The notes under the pieces are model-generated. The model did not search any database, had not been told where the DNA came from, and saw nothing but the letters and a program-made list of their open reading frames with translations. This document shows, one piece after another, positions 16,560 to 26,147 of a stretch of 60,166 nucleotides of DNA; position 1 is the stretch's first letter; the number at the start of each line of letters is the position of its first letter. Origin of the DNA: Candidatus Sulfobium mesophilum. Its GTDB lineage: Bacteria; Nitrospirota; Thermodesulfovibrionia; Thermodesulfovibrionales; UBA6898. Where the stretch lies: NCBI GenBank assembly GCA_900302705.1, contig OUUY01000097.1:1-60166 (forward strand), read 5' to 3'. The translations under genes were made by a program, and so were the position numbers.

Positions 16560-19214
16560 TCACTTCAGATATGCCCTCGCCTGACCGTGTACAGCAGGGC
16601 TTGCCTCCTGTGAAACATAAAGGACGATTTTTTCGAGAGCTGCCATTACTTTTGCCTGTAGCGGAGACTTCAATTTCTTTACATGCTGAAATGTGTTTAG
16701 CAGGCGACTGGTGGTTGTTGCGTTGATAGGTGCAAGTTCAATCACTTTATCGGCGATCCAGTTGATGCCCTGGTCAGTCCAGACCATCCTATTGTTCGTT
16801 GCCATAGGCAAAAATAGCGCCCGGCTCCATGTGGGCTGCGTAATATCAAATCCCGGGCGGCCCTTTTCCGCCTCAACCATCTCAAAGACATCCTCTCTTG
16901 TTCCGCCTGCGACAACCCTTAGATAATTGGCATAGCCGCTAAGACTCGTATGCCAGGCTGTATAGACCTCCTCAAGGACCTTCCGCCTGGATGGCGCTGA
17001 ACTACGGTTAAGAGCAAGCAGGGCCGCTACACGGTCGGTCGCAGTTGTAGCAGAATAAAAATGGTTGAGGATCATCCCGTGACTTTCCTGGGAATCTTCA
17101 ATCGAGATGATATCCAAAAGAACCTGTTTAAGCATTCGCGCCTCAATACCGGCCTTATGGGTCGCATCATTGGCCCCGGAGTATGTGTCGAGAGACATAA
17201 ACTCCTGGCCGAGTCTGTCACGGTATTTGCGGTTAACCGCAAGCATAAGCCTTTCACGCGCAGCAACAAGCTCCGGATACCACGTTGCGTATTCACGGTT
17301 CAAAGGTTGCTCATCGATTCGAAGGAAATAGGCTTTAAGTGAATTAGGCATGTCGCCGTCTGCAAGGATTTCCCCACAAAGTGCGAGCCACTCCCGACCC
17401 ACCTCATCATCAGGGTTAAGAAGGAGTTTGATCCTTTCAATATCGGTGAGCTGCCGGAAGGCATCAACCCTGTTGTATGCATTCGGGTCAAGACGCGCCT
17501 GCAGAGCAAGCGTTTCGTGATTTGCACCTGTATAACTGAAGGTCCCGTAGAAAGAAAAATCACGGTTTATAGAGGCAAAAGCCGGTGCGGAAGCAATACC
17601 ATCCAGGACTATTTCTGCCTCTGTCTCGTTAAGCTGAAAAACCCTCTGTGTTCCGGGGATATCATTCCCTGCAAAATCCACCAGGGCCAACTTTATCGGC
17701 AGGTGGAAAGGTTCTTGTCCGGGGTCAATCTCTTGCCTGAAACGGATTCTGTAGCTGCCCTTGGAACTATCATACCCTGCAGTCGCATTGACTCTGGGAT
17801 ATCCGATCCTGTAAAGCCACTCTTTCATGAATTGCCGGAGCGATCTTCCCGCGACTTCCTCAAAACATTCGAAGAACTGGTCGGTATTGGCATTTCCGTT
17901 TCGATACCGCGAGAAATAGAGTGTCTTGCCGGCCTGAAAGTTCTCATCGCCGAGCAAAAGTCTCAACATCCTGATCACCTCAGCCGCCTTGACGTAGGTA
18001 ACCCCGTCGATCAGCTCGTCGGGATCATTGAATCCCTCCCGGACTATCCTGCCCGCGTGCCCTGCATCCTCGATTGCCAGAGGCCCAAGAAGAGGATTGC
18101 GTATGCTGTCTACCTGATACAGCCTCATGAAGTCCGGGTTGAAAATGTCGGCCATAAACTGTCGTTCCACGTCGACAGTATAAGCCTCGTTTAGCCAGAC
18201 ATCAAAAGGTGTTTCCATCGTCGTCTCGCTTCCACACTGGTTATGTTCGAATTCATGGACGATGACCGCGTGGGCGTAAAGCAGTGCCATATCCAGGGTA
18301 TGCTCGGTCACCAGCGCAGCGTCTGTCACTATTGTAGTATTGCCCACGTTCTCCATTCCGCCGAAATTAGACTTGTTCATGCATATGGTGCGGTAAGTCT
18401 CTCCGGTGTATTCATAGTCCTGCTTTTCCTTTATCCAAAGGATCGATTGCTTAAGGATATTCATCGGCACACGCACATACTCTGCGGCTCCCGGGGGAAC
18501 AAGATATTCCAGACGCACGGAGCGTCCCGATTCATAGACGGCGCTGTCAACCAGTGTGTCCCATGTGCCTACACAGACCAAAAATAGATAAGGCGCCATC
18601 GGGACCAGATTTTCATATGTTATTACCTGCCTCGACGGGTCTCCGGGTTTCGGCACAGGCCTTCCATCGGGGTTCAGTCGTCGGCTGACATCTCCGTTAC
18701 TGATTAGATGAGTATAGGCACTGTCAGCCTCGATAGTGGTGACCATTGTGCACTTCGCCCGGCAATCGTCTAGTATGGGCATGATACGCTGGAAGCCCCA
18801 TTGCTGGCATTGGGAGACATATTGCTGGGGCGCACCCGGAGGAGTCGTATCCCTGTAAATTCCCTCTAAAATATGGTCCGAGGGGAAACAGCGGGTGATA
18901 GTGCGCACAAGGAACTTCCTGCCTTTTCCGACCTTTTCCGCCAATCTTATGGAAAGCCTGTTTTTCACACGGTCATACTCATAATCAAGGGGAATGCCTT
19001 CATCAGATCGGCTTTCGCACCAGGCAACTTTCAGTATCTCGATGCCGTTTGCATCAAGGTGAAGCTCCTTCATTGTTTGAGACGCAGTCATTTCAAGACA
19101 ATTTGCAGCCTCAACATAATCGCCAACAAAGTTGAGATAAATTGTAAGATGATCCAACATAACGGGCAGATCACCAAAATCCTCCCGCATGTATTTGTAC
19201 CGCTTTTCTTCCAT
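16560..19214 (-). CDS. M1 family aminopeptidase (PepN-like)
   Basis: 884 residues, the usual size for PepN-type enzymes. The exopeptidase motif GGMEN is at 285-289. The zinc motif HEFEH is at 320-324 with the third ligand Glu343 in VWLNEAYT, so all catalytic elements are present. After the catalytic domain there is a beta-sandwich (about 450-550) and a long alpha-solenoid C-terminal domain (about 560-884), as in E. coli PepN. No signal peptide is present, so it should be a cytoplasmic broad-specificity aminopeptidase. HEFEHNQCG is a departure from the HEYFHNWTG of proteobacterial PepN, which places it in a distant branch. It stands apart from its neighbours by 70 bases upstream. Confidence 0.9.
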   Translation of the reverse strand: MEEKRYKYMREDFGDLPVMLDHLTIYLNFVGDYVEAANCLEMTASQTMKELHLDANGIEILKVAWCESRSDEGIPLDYEYDRVKNRLSIRLAEKVGKGRKFLVRTITRCFPSDHILEGIYRDTTPPGAPQQYVSQCQQWGFQRIMPILDDCRAKCTMVTTIEADSAYTHLISNGDVSRRLNPDGRPVPKPGDPSRQVITYENLVPMAPYLFLVCVGTWDTLVDSAVYESGRSVRLEYLVPPGAAEYVRVPMNILKQSILWIKEKQDYEYTGETYRTICMNKSNFGGMENVGNTTIVTDAALVTEHTLDMALLYAHAVIVHEFEHNQCGSETTMETPFDVWLNEAYTVDVERQFMADIFNPDFMRLYQVDSIRNPLLGPLAIEDAGHAGRIVREGFNDPDELIDGVTYVKAAEVIRMLRLLLGDENFQAGKTLYFSRYRNGNANTDQFFECFEEVAGRSLRQFMKEWLYRIGYPRVNATAGYDSSKGSYRIRFRQEIDPGQEPFHLPIKLALVDFAGNDIPGTQRVFQLNETEAEIVLDGIASAPAFASINRDFSFYGTFSYTGANHETLALQARLDPNAYNRVDAFRQLTDIERIKLLLNPDDEVGREWLALCGEILADGDMPNSLKAYFLRIDEQPLNREYATWYPELVAARERLMLAVNRKYRDRLGQEFMSLDTYSGANDATHKAGIEARMLKQVLLDIISIEDSQESHGMILNHFYSATTATDRVAALLALNRSSAPSRRKVLEEVYTAWHTSLSGYANYLRVVAGGTREDVFEMVEAEKGRPGFDITQPTWSRALFLPMATNNRMVWTDQGINWIADKVIELAPINATTTSRLLNTFQHVKKLKSPLQAKVMAALEKIVLYVSQEASPAVHGQARAYLK

Positions 19215-19284
19215 CGGATGTTCTCCTGTTTATTTCGATAACGAATAGATTACAACACCGAAGATATAACCGACCACAGGATGC

Positions 19285-20559
19285 CTACAGATTTCCCCTT
19301 AACCTCTCGGCGCGCAATATCCTTTTAACCGCGAGTTGATATGCAGCCCTTCTCATCCGGCATTTGCCTTCAATGCATAATGTGTATACATCATTGAAGG
19401 CGGTAATCATGACATTTTTGAGTCTCCGAATGACCTTCTCCTCTTCCCAATATTCACTATTGAGATTCTGGCTCCATTCGAAGTAACTCACTACAACGCC
19501 TCCGGCGTTCGCCACAACGTCCGGCACCAGCATAATCCCCTTTTCGGAGAATATCTCGTCCGCCTCGGTAGTTGTCGGGGCATTCGCTAGTTCAAGCACT
19601 ATCTTTGCCTTTACGTCCCTTGCGTTGTTTGCGTTAAGCTGATCAGAAAGGGCAGCGGGGATAAGAATATCGCAATTGCTGACAAGCAGCTCTTCATTTG
19701 TTATGTTTTCAGCTCCCCCAAATCCGCCGACCGTCCCGTTTCTTTCCTTATGTCTGATCACCTCACTTATGTCTAGGCCGCTTTCGCTCAGTATTGCCCC
19801 CCTTGAGTCGCTTACTGCGATAACCCTATAGCCGTTTTCAAAGAGTATGCGAGCGGCGTTTTCTCCGACATTGCCGAACCCCTGCACCGCCACGCTGGCA
19901 TCTTTTTTGTCCAGATCGACTTTCTTAAGGGCCTCTTCAAGTACGTATATTCCCCCCAGGGATGTGGAATAACTTCGCGCCCTGCTGCCCTGAAGCTCGA
20001 GCGGCTTGCCTGTGACCACAGCCGGCACATGCATACCCTTTATCCTTTCGTATTCATCCAGTATCCAGACCATTATTTTTTCGTCAGTATAAACATCAGG
20101 AGCAGGGATGTCTTTGAAAGGCCCGATATAATCAGCAATGGCCCTTATGTATCCCCGCGTTACCTGTTCGAGCTCATTTCTGCTCAGCTCCTTTGGATTG
20201 ACGACGACGCCGCCTTTTGATCCTCCAAAAGGGATATTGACGACTGCGCATTTGAGCACCATAAGGAAGGCGAGGTCCTTCACATGGTCAATGGTAAGCT
20301 CGGGGTGGAACCTCAGACCGCCCTTGGAAGGACCTCTGGCATCATTGTACTGTACTCTGTGGCCCACGAACATCTTTATCTTGCCCGAGTCCATCCTCAC
20401 AGGGAAGTGTACTGTAAATGACCTCCTCGGCATGTCAAGGAGGTCGAGCTCATCCGATGTCAGCCCTAGGTCCGAATATATTTCTCCCAACTCACTCAGG
20501 CAGAGTTTGCAGAGGATTGTGTCATCTACATGTATCCGATCATGCTTTCTACTGACCAC
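19285..20559 (-). CDS. Glutamate dehydrogenase (Glu/Leu/Phe/Val dehydrogenase family)
   Basis: 424 residues, the size of hexameric clostridial or archaeal-type GDH. Substrate-binding and catalytic elements are visible: GGLRFHPELT, KCAVVNIPFGGSKGG (active-site Lys) and PAPDVYTDE (catalytic Asp). The dinucleotide fold follows with VAVQGFGNVGENAA. The C-terminal part has ANAGGVVVSYFEWSQN. It interconverts glutamate with 2-oxoglutarate and ammonia in the cytoplasm. Cofactor preference cannot be called safely. It is followed upstream on the same strand by a CBS-ACT protein, with about 100 bases between. A role in amino acid catabolism beside the liv importer is plausible. Confidence 0.95.
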   Translation of the reverse strand: MVSRKHDRIHVDDTILCKLCLSELGEIYSDLGLTSDELDLLDMPRRSFTVHFPVRMDSGKIKMFVGHRVQYNDARGPSKGGLRFHPELTIDHVKDLAFLMVLKCAVVNIPFGGSKGGVVVNPKELSRNELEQVTRGYIRAIADYIGPFKDIPAPDVYTDEKIMVWILDEYERIKGMHVPAVVTGKPLELQGSRARSYSTSLGGIYVLEEALKKVDLDKKDASVAVQGFGNVGENAARILFENGYRVIAVSDSRGAILSESGLDISEVIRHKERNGTVGGFGGAENITNEELLVSNCDILIPAALSDQLNANNARDVKAKIVLELANAPTTTEADEIFSEKGIMLVPDVVANAGGVVVSYFEWSQNLNSEYWEEEKVIRRLKNVMITAFNDVYTLCIEGKCRMRRAAYQLAVKRILRAERLRGNL

Positions 20560-20658
20560 TAGTCCTTCCTCCTTCTTAATTTGTATGCAGTTGATCAGGG
20601 ATACGCCCGAGACTCCTAGATGCTATAGCCAGGCTCCGACTTACTCCTTGATCGCGCA

Positions 20659-21303
20659 TTATCCTTTCAAGATTCTCACGTCGGAATAAGTGCCTTCAAG
20701 CTCAGCCTTGAGAGCCTTAAAATTTCCTGAGCCCTTTGTTCTTATTACAATATTTCTGTATCCTTCCCTGACCCTCTCATAAGAGGTGAGTATGCTCTGA
20801 AGAGCAAAATGGTGTTTCCTTACGATGTCGGCGACGTCTTTTATTGAACCAGGTCTATCCTCGATCATCAGGAAAATCCTGTTACCGTTATGCCTTATAC
20901 CGGTGATGTCTATCAGGGCACGGAAGATGTCCCTGTCGGAAATGATTCCAACGATCTTCCCGTCATCTACTACTGGCAGGCAGCCTATATCTTTATCATA
21001 CAAGGCCATTGCTGCGCCTTCAATTGGAATATCGGGTGACGTTGTGAAAACCTTTGTCTTCATGACTTCTCTGACCTTCGTCTTGGCAAGCAGGTAATGA
21101 AGCTCATACATATCTAAGGAGGTCGCTTTTGAGGGGCAGTAGTCCTTTATGTCCCTGTCCGAAACAATCCCTTTTAATCTCCCTTGCTCAGCGACCGGAA
21201 CATGCTTAATGCCTTTTTCCTTTATCATCTTTACAACCTCTGAAATACTGTCGTCCGGTTTTACACTGAATACTCTACGGGTCATCCATTCTGATACAAA
21301 CAT
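20659..21303 (-). CDS. CBS-CBS-ACT domain protein (AcuB-like)
   Basis: 214 residues. CBS domain 1 is at about 5-55 (VSEWMTRRVFSVKPDDS, then GIVSDRDIKDY) and CBS domain 2 at about 73-130 (VREVMKTKVFTTSPD, then GIISDRDIFRAL). A C-terminal ACT-like domain at about 140-212 includes RIFLMIEDRPGSIKDVADIV. CBS pairs bind adenosine nucleotides and ACT domains bind amino acids, so this is a likely metabolic sensor. It lies between glutamate dehydrogenase and the liv importer on the same strand, which suggests a link to amino acid metabolism. A GGTGGGGAG ribosome site precedes the start. The AcuB name is by domain resemblance only. Confidence 0.85.
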   Translation of the reverse strand: MFVSEWMTRRVFSVKPDDSISEVVKMIKEKGIKHVPVAEQGRLKGIVSDRDIKDYCPSKATSLDMYELHYLLAKTKVREVMKTKVFTTSPDIPIEGAAMALYDKDIGCLPVVDDGKIVGIISDRDIFRALIDITGIRHNGNRIFLMIEDRPGSIKDVADIVRKHHFALQSILTSYERVREGYRNIVIRTKGSGNFKALKAELEGTYSDVRILKG

Positions 21304-21360
21304 CTCCCCACCTCCTCAATAAAGTAAAAACTCGCCTCTCACTACTTCCTATTAACTGTT

Positions 21361-22065
21361 TCACACACCAAGATACGCTGTCCTAACATGTTCGTTGTTA
21401 AGGACCGACGCGCCTGACCCTTCGAGCACGATCCTGCCAGTTTCTAGGACATAGGCCCTGTCGGAGATCAGGAGAGTCTGTTTCACATTTTGCTCGACGA
21501 TCAGAACCGTCGTCCCCTCGTCCTTAATCCTCTTTATGATATTGAATATCTCCTTCACGAGAATAGGCGCAAGGCCCAGAGATGGCTCGTCAAACATCAT
21601 GAGGGTCGGCCTCGACATCAGCCCCCGCCCGATCGCGACCATCTGCTGCTCACCACCGCTAAGGGTGCCCGCAGCCTGCCGTCTCCTTTCTCTGAGGCGC
21701 GGGAAGATCTCAAATACCATCTCCTTTGACTGCTGTCTTCTCTTCTTAGCCTCTCCTTTAAGCGAGCCCATGTCGAGGTTCTCCTCTACCGTCATCTCGA
21801 CGAAAAGCCGGCGCGCCTCCGGCACGTGAACAACTCCTGCCTCCACCAGCCTGTGCGGCTCAACAACATGGATCGGCCTGCCCTCGAAGCGGATTTCGCC
21901 ATTTCGAGGACTTACGAGACCCGAAATAGTCTTTAGGATAGTTGATTTACCTGCACCATTTGCGCCGATGAGGGCTACGACCTCTCCCTTCTTCACAGAG
22001 AAGGAGACGCCCCAGATTACCTGGACATCATCATAGAAGACGTCTATGTTCAGGATATCAAGCAC
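21361..22065 (-). CDS. livF: Branched-chain amino acid ABC transporter ATP-binding protein LivF
   Basis: 234 residues. Walker A is GANGAGKST at about 34-42, the signature is LSGGEQQMVAIGR and Walker B is LMMFDEPSLGLAP. The C-terminal VLEGSG..LLN..V..AYLGV ending is typical of LivF. It is the last gene of the K-H-M-G-F run, starting in an 8-base overlap with livG. With LivG it forms the ATPase heterodimer of a high-affinity importer for branched-chain or related amino acids. It sits about 60 bases upstream of the CBS-ACT gene, which could belong to the same transcript. Confidence 0.95.
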   Translation of the reverse strand: MLDILNIDVFYDDVQVIWGVSFSVKKGEVVALIGANGAGKSTILKTISGLVSPRNGEIRFEGRPIHVVEPHRLVEAGVVHVPEARRLFVEMTVEENLDMGSLKGEAKKRRQQSKEMVFEIFPRLRERRRQAAGTLSGGEQQMVAIGRGLMSRPTLMMFDEPSLGLAPILVKEIFNIIKRIKDEGTTVLIVEQNVKQTLLISDRAYVLETGRIVLEGSGASVLNNEHVRTAYLGV

Positions 22066-22783
22066 CCTGCGACGCCCCTAAATAGGCCTCTATAACAAGA
22101 GGATTTGCCGTGATCTCAGCGGGCGTTCCTTCGGCTATCTTCTCACCGTAGTTGAGCACCACAATCCGGTCTGAGATCGACATGATCACCTTCATGTGGT
22201 GCTCGATGACCATAATCGTCAGGCCTCTTTCCTTGATCTTCCTGATTATCTCGATAGAGTGGCCAAGTTCGGTCGGGTTCAGTCCGGCGCAGGACTCGTC
22301 AAAAAGAATCATCTCCGGCTGTGTCGCCAGAGCCCTGGCGATCTCGAGCCGTTTCCGCTTGCCGAGAGGAAGCCCCTTTGAGATCACATCCCGGTCATCA
22401 TACAGGCCCGTAAACCGAAGGGCTTCAATTGCGATCTCATCGGCCCGTGCCCTGGAGTTCGCCCTGACAAAGGCCGAGGCGATAACATTATCCAGGACCG
22501 ACATCCTCTGAAGGGGCTTCACCACCTGGAAGGTCCGGGCAACGCCCAGACGGCAGATCTGGTGAGGTTTGAGGCCGGAGATCCTTTTCCCTTTGAAGAG
22601 GACCTCCCCGCGCGAAGGCGGATAGAACCCGTTCACAACATTGAAAAGCGTCGTCTTCCCGGCCCCGTTGGGGCCTATCAGGCCCAGGATTTCGCCTTTT
22701 TTCACGCTGAACGAGACACCGGTGACTGCTGCCAGCCCGCCGAAAAAGCGTGATACGCCATTCACCTCGAGCAGCGGCTTCAC
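22058..22783 (-). CDS. livG: Branched-chain amino acid ABC transporter ATP-binding protein LivG
   Basis: 241 residues. Walker A is GPNGAGKTT at about 36-44. The usual signature is altered: GLPLGKRKRLEIARALATQP in place of LSGGQ, as is common in LivG where it reads LP.G..R.LEIARAL. Walker B is MILFDESCAGLNPTE; Ser-Cys here replaces the usual Pro-Ala of DEPAAGLN. The C-terminal GEKIAEGTPAEI..NP.VIEAYLG is typical. It overlaps livM by four bases upstream and livF by eight downstream. Confidence 0.94.
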   Translation of the reverse strand: MKPLLEVNGVSRFFGGLAAVTGVSFSVKKGEILGLIGPNGAGKTTLFNVVNGFYPPSRGEVLFKGKRISGLKPHQICRLGVARTFQVVKPLQRMSVLDNVIASAFVRANSRARADEIAIEALRFTGLYDDRDVISKGLPLGKRKRLEIARALATQPEMILFDESCAGLNPTELGHSIEIIRKIKERGLTIMVIEHHMKVIMSISDRIVVLNYGEKIAEGTPAEITANPLVIEAYLGASQGA

Positions 22784-23718
22784 GACGTCCTCCCAAGCCT
22801 GAAAATCTTCCGCAATTTCGGCAGATCACCCACGATGCCGTTCGGCAGGAATATGATGATCACTATCAGGAGAATACCAAAGAGTGTGTGATGAGCGGCT
22901 CCGAGCTTTGGGATCGAACGGATCAGCTCGGCAAGGAGGACCATGATGACCGCGCCGACGGCGGGTCCCCAGAAGGTGGCTACCCCGCCGACCATGACGA
23001 CCATTATCGTCACGATAGAGATATCATGGAGGGCGAAGACGACCTTAGGGTCTATATAACCCATGTAGTTAGTGTAAAAAGCGCCGGCTATGCCCGTGAT
23101 GACCGCGCTCAGGCAGAGGGCTATATTTTTATAAAAGGTCGTATTGATACCCAGAGATTCAGCAGCATCCTGGTCTTCACGGATCGCGACAAAGTAATAG
23201 CCGAGCTTCGACTCGATAACCTTCCTTACTACAAAATAAGTGCTGGCCGCGATAGAGAGGATAATATAAAAGTACCATGTCTTCTCCGTCCAGGTCCGCT
23301 CCCTGATCATGATTCCCAAGTCGCCTTCGGTGAGAGAACGGAGGTTTTCAGTGGTGACTCTGAGAATAACTCCCATGGCGAGGGTCCCCAAGGCGAAGAA
23401 AGGCCCCCGCAGCCTCAGACATATGAAGCCGATCACGAGGGCCGAGGCGGTAACGGCTACTATACTTAGCGGAAGCCCCCACCAGCCCGAAAGGCCAGCC
23501 TTGTTATAAAGAATGCCTGCAGTGTATGCCCCGACGCCAAAGAAAGCGGCGTGGCCAAACGAGACTTGGCCGCAGTATCCGCCGAGAAGGTTCCATGCCA
23601 TGCCGATCACAGCCCACATGATCACGAGTATGAAGATGTGCATCCAATAGGAGCTAAGACCTAGAAGCGGGAGGAGAGCCAGAAGGACGAGTATGACCGG
23701 GGGAAGTATCCTCTTCAC
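22780..23718 (-). CDS. livM: Branched-chain amino acid ABC transporter permease LivM
   Basis: 312 residues from a GTG at 23718 that overlaps the livH stop (GTGA), with AGAGG eight bases upstream. The same frame continues to 23985, but that part is the shadow of livH. Multiple membrane helices start at about residue 5 (ILPPVILVLLALLPLLG), and the LivM hallmark segment NLLGGYCGQVSFGHAAFFGVGAY is present. The cytoplasmic EAA-like loop includes AIREDQDAAESLGIN, which contacts the ATPases. It pairs with LivH to form the membrane pore. Confidence 0.93.
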   Translation of the reverse strand: MKRILPPVILVLLALLPLLGLSSYWMHIFILVIMWAVIGMAWNLLGGYCGQVSFGHAAFFGVGAYTAGILYNKAGLSGWWGLPLSIVAVTASALVIGFICLRLRGPFFALGTLAMGVILRVTTENLRSLTEGDLGIMIRERTWTEKTWYFYIILSIAASTYFVVRKVIESKLGYYFVAIREDQDAAESLGINTTFYKNIALCLSAVITGIAGAFYTNYMGYIDPKVVFALHDISIVTIMVVMVGGVATFWGPAVGAVIMVLLAELIRSIPKLGAAHHTLFGILLIVIIIFLPNGIVGDLPKLRKIFRLGRTS

Positions 23719-24662
23719 TTTCCGAACCTCTTGCGCTTCAGGATAGCGACTATCCCCCCGGGGAAGAAGATAAGAGCCGCCACGAAGATGACAAACCTTC
23801 CTACAGGTGCCCATCCCATACCGACATATGTCGAGGTGAGGGACTCGAATATCCCGAGGATTATTCCGCCAATGATCGCGCCGACCGTCGAGCCAAGTCC
23901 GCCAAGGATTGTGATGACAAAGGCTATGAGCGTGAACTGACCGCCTAGGTCCGGGTAGAGGTAGTAGATAGGGAGGAGCAGACACCCTGCCGCGCCTACC
24001 AGGGCCGATCCTAGTCCGAAGGTGAAGACCCTTAGCCTCTCGACGTTCACCCCCATAAGCAGGGCCGCATCCTTGTCCTGAGCGGTTGCTCTGATAGACT
24101 TCCCCATATCAGTCTTTGTGAGGAAAAACCAGAGCAGTACTGTAATAATAATCGCCAAAAGAAAGGATACCGACCAGGGCATCGAAAGGGAAAGTTCGAT
24201 CGGCGTCTCCTTCCAGATGTCCGAGAGGTACCAAGCTTTCGTTGCATACTCTACCGGGGTCGACTTGTAGTCTGAGGTGAAGATTATCGTGGCGACATTC
24301 GCGAGCACCATGCCGATCCCGACAGTCAGGATCACCTGGTTCTCCGGTATAATCGCTTCGACCTTCAGCACCGGGTTTATCAGAAACTTCTGCAGAAGCA
24401 CTCCTAGGATAAAAAGGACCGGAACCGCGACAAAGACCGAGAGGTAAGGGTCGACATGGAATGATGAAAAAAGCACGAAAGCAACGTACATCCCGACCAT
24501 CATCAACTCGCCGTGGGCAAGGTTGATGATCTTCATAACACCCATAATGAGGGTCATGCCAATGCCGATAAGCGCATAAAGACCGCCCAGAAGGAGACCT
24601 GAAATAAGCGTCTGAAGCAGCACCTCGATCTGAGAAGATGTCATGACTTCACCATAGTGCAA
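23715..24662 (-). CDS. livH: Branched-chain amino acid ABC transporter permease LivH
   Basis: 315 residues, or 309 if the second Met at 24644 (MTSSQIEVLLQTL) is the start. Typical LivH signatures are present: GLLLGGLYALIGIGMTLIMGV and IINLAHGELMMVGMY near the N-terminus, ATAQDKDAALLMGVN in the coupling loop, and the GGLGSTVGAIIGGIILGIFES segment. About eight membrane helices are visible. It forms the permease with LivM and is coupled to it by a four-base overlap. livK ends 94 bases upstream. Confidence 0.95.
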   Translation of the reverse strand: MHYGEVMTSSQIEVLLQTLISGLLLGGLYALIGIGMTLIMGVMKIINLAHGELMMVGMYVAFVLFSSFHVDPYLSVFVAVPVLFILGVLLQKFLINPVLKVEAIIPENQVILTVGIGMVLANVATIIFTSDYKSTPVEYATKAWYLSDIWKETPIELSLSMPWSVSFLLAIIITVLLWFFLTKTDMGKSIRATAQDKDAALLMGVNVERLRVFTFGLGSALVGAAGCLLLPIYYLYPDLGGQFTLIAFVITILGGLGSTVGAIIGGIILGIFESLTSTYVGMGWAPVGRFVIFVAALIFFPGGIVAILKRKRFGK

Positions 24663-24756
24663 GAGGATTGCATCTCAAGGAATTCCCGCATAACCCAGCA
24701 CGCCCTCTCTTGCCCAAAGGCCGTGTGGAAGGGAGGGTGTGCTATTTTGTGCCGGC

Positions 24757-25953
24757 CTACCCTTTCCGATTCCGCCAAGTCGGGATTGGATATATATATT
24801 TCTTGCTGGCGTACCTCTCGGGCCAGATTGTCTCATGCTCTTCCTTTATCACCTGGAGGACATAGGTGTCGGCAAAGTTCTGGTTCTGGTAGCCTTCCTT
24901 GTCCTGGAACTTAACTGGTCCGAAGGCGGTAGTCAGATTAGTAGCTTTCATGGCTGTCCGTATGCCGTCGGTAGACCAGTCCTTCGCCCTTTCGAGTGCG
25001 TCCTTCATGACAAAGAGGGCAGAATAGGCCGATGCGCCGTGATAGGAAGGGAAGTCGCCGTACTTCTTCTTGTACTTATCAGCGTATTCTTTTGCGCCGG
25101 GGTACTTGAGCTGCGGCGTCCAGAGCGTTGCAGTGATTGCATACTCAGCCGCATCCTTGGCATTGTCGATAAACTCAGGAATCGCGAAACCGGCAGCTCC
25201 GCCGGCAAAGAGTTTAGCATCGATTCTGAGCTCCTTTATCTGCTTCATCAAGAGCGAGGCGTCCATAACGTAAGAGACCATGTAGATTACGTCTGGCTGG
25301 GCGGCCTTCACCTTAGATAGAAGGGGCTTGAAGTCGACAGACCCCGCTTCGTACTTCTCCTTAAGCAAAACCTTCATCCCGATCTTCTGGGCATCCTTTT
25401 CCATCGCCTCTGCGCCCGAGGTGCCGAACGCGGAGCTCTCAAAAAGGATTGCAACGGTCTTCGGCTTAACGATCTTCTGGAGGAAGTCCATGATGCTGTC
25501 GGCATAGTGGGCATTCACCTGGTTCTGGCGGAAGACGTACTTGTAGTTCTGACGGGTGATATCGTCGTCAGCGGAAGCTACGATCAGATAAGGCGTCTTC
25601 CTCTCCTCCGCAACGGCCGCCACGGCCTTTGCGCACGCCGACGTATATTCTCCCACGATGATCGGCTGCTTCTTCGTATCAATCAGTTTCTCAACAATAG
25701 CCCTTGCGGTTTCCGGTTTTGCCCCGGAGTCTTCAAAGGAAAGAAGGAGTCTCTTCTTTTTTATTCCGCCCTTTGCGTTGATCTCTTCCGCAGCCATCTC
25801 ATAGGACCGTTTCATCATCTCACCAAACTTGGCCTGTTTGCCGGTAAGAGGCAACGGAATGGTCAATGAAAAATCTTCCGCGAAAACCGCGGTTACCAAA
25901 AGAGTTGAAATACATAACGCCGCCAATACCGTCTTAACCAAAACGAGTCTCAT
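24757..25953 (-). CDS. livK: Branched-chain amino acid ABC transporter substrate-binding protein LivK
   Basis: 398 residues from the ATG at 25953, which has GGAGGAA seven bases upstream and gives a clean signal peptide (MRLVLVKTVLAALC to VFAEDF). The frame extends to 26022 without merit. It is a type I periplasmic binding fold: LTIPLPLTGKQAKFG..MKRSYEMAAEEINAKGGI, then SACAKAVAAVAEERKTPYL and ADDDITRQNYKYVFR. The substrate cannot be read from sequence; amino acids or small amides are all possible for this family. It is first in the operon, so it is likely the most abundant product. Confidence 0.92.
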   Translation of the reverse strand: MRLVLVKTVLAALCISTLLVTAVFAEDFSLTIPLPLTGKQAKFGEMMKRSYEMAAEEINAKGGIKKKRLLLSFEDSGAKPETARAIVEKLIDTKKQPIIVGEYTSACAKAVAAVAEERKTPYLIVASADDDITRQNYKYVFRQNQVNAHYADSIMDFLQKIVKPKTVAILFESSAFGTSGAEAMEKDAQKIGMKVLLKEKYEAGSVDFKPLLSKVKAAQPDVIYMVSYVMDASLLMKQIKELRIDAKLFAGGAAGFAIPEFIDNAKDAAEYAITATLWTPQLKYPGAKEYADKYKKKYGDFPSYHGASAYSALFVMKDALERAKDWSTDGIRTAMKATNLTTAFGPVKFQDKEGYQNQNFADTYVLQVIKEEHETIWPERYASKKYIYPIPTWRNRKG

Positions 25954-26083
25954 AAATTCCTCCGTCCAAGAGTTAATGTATACAGTGTAGTGATAAATAT
26001 GAGGTTTTTCAACACAAAACAAAGAACGGGACTAAGGTAACCGAAATAGAAATTCCTGATGATCTTTGAGAGTGGAAAACTTT

Positions 26084-26124
26084 CAGAAAATAAACAGGGA
26101 CGGAAGATTATCTTCCGCCCCTGT
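26084..26124 (-). terminator. Rho-independent terminator of the cytochrome operon
   Basis: The outer stem ACAGGG/CCCTGT and inner stem CGGAAGA/TCTTCCG are separated by one mismatch, with a TTA loop. On the minus strand the hairpin is followed by TTTATTTTC. It lies 24 bases after the cytochrome b stop and before livK on the same strand, which isolates the two operons. Confidence 0.75.
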
Positions 26125-26147
26125 CTTATCCCGGGAAAAAGGGATTA

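Noticed and set aside
17517-18194. 225-codon plus-strand open frame
   Set aside because: Entirely antisense to the M1 aminopeptidase, whose motifs are intact; no ribosome site or recognisable domain.
22750-23469. 239-codon plus-strand open frame
   Set aside because: Lies antisense to livG and livM; composition (runs of D, R, G) is that of a shadow of the GC-rich third codon positions, with no motif.
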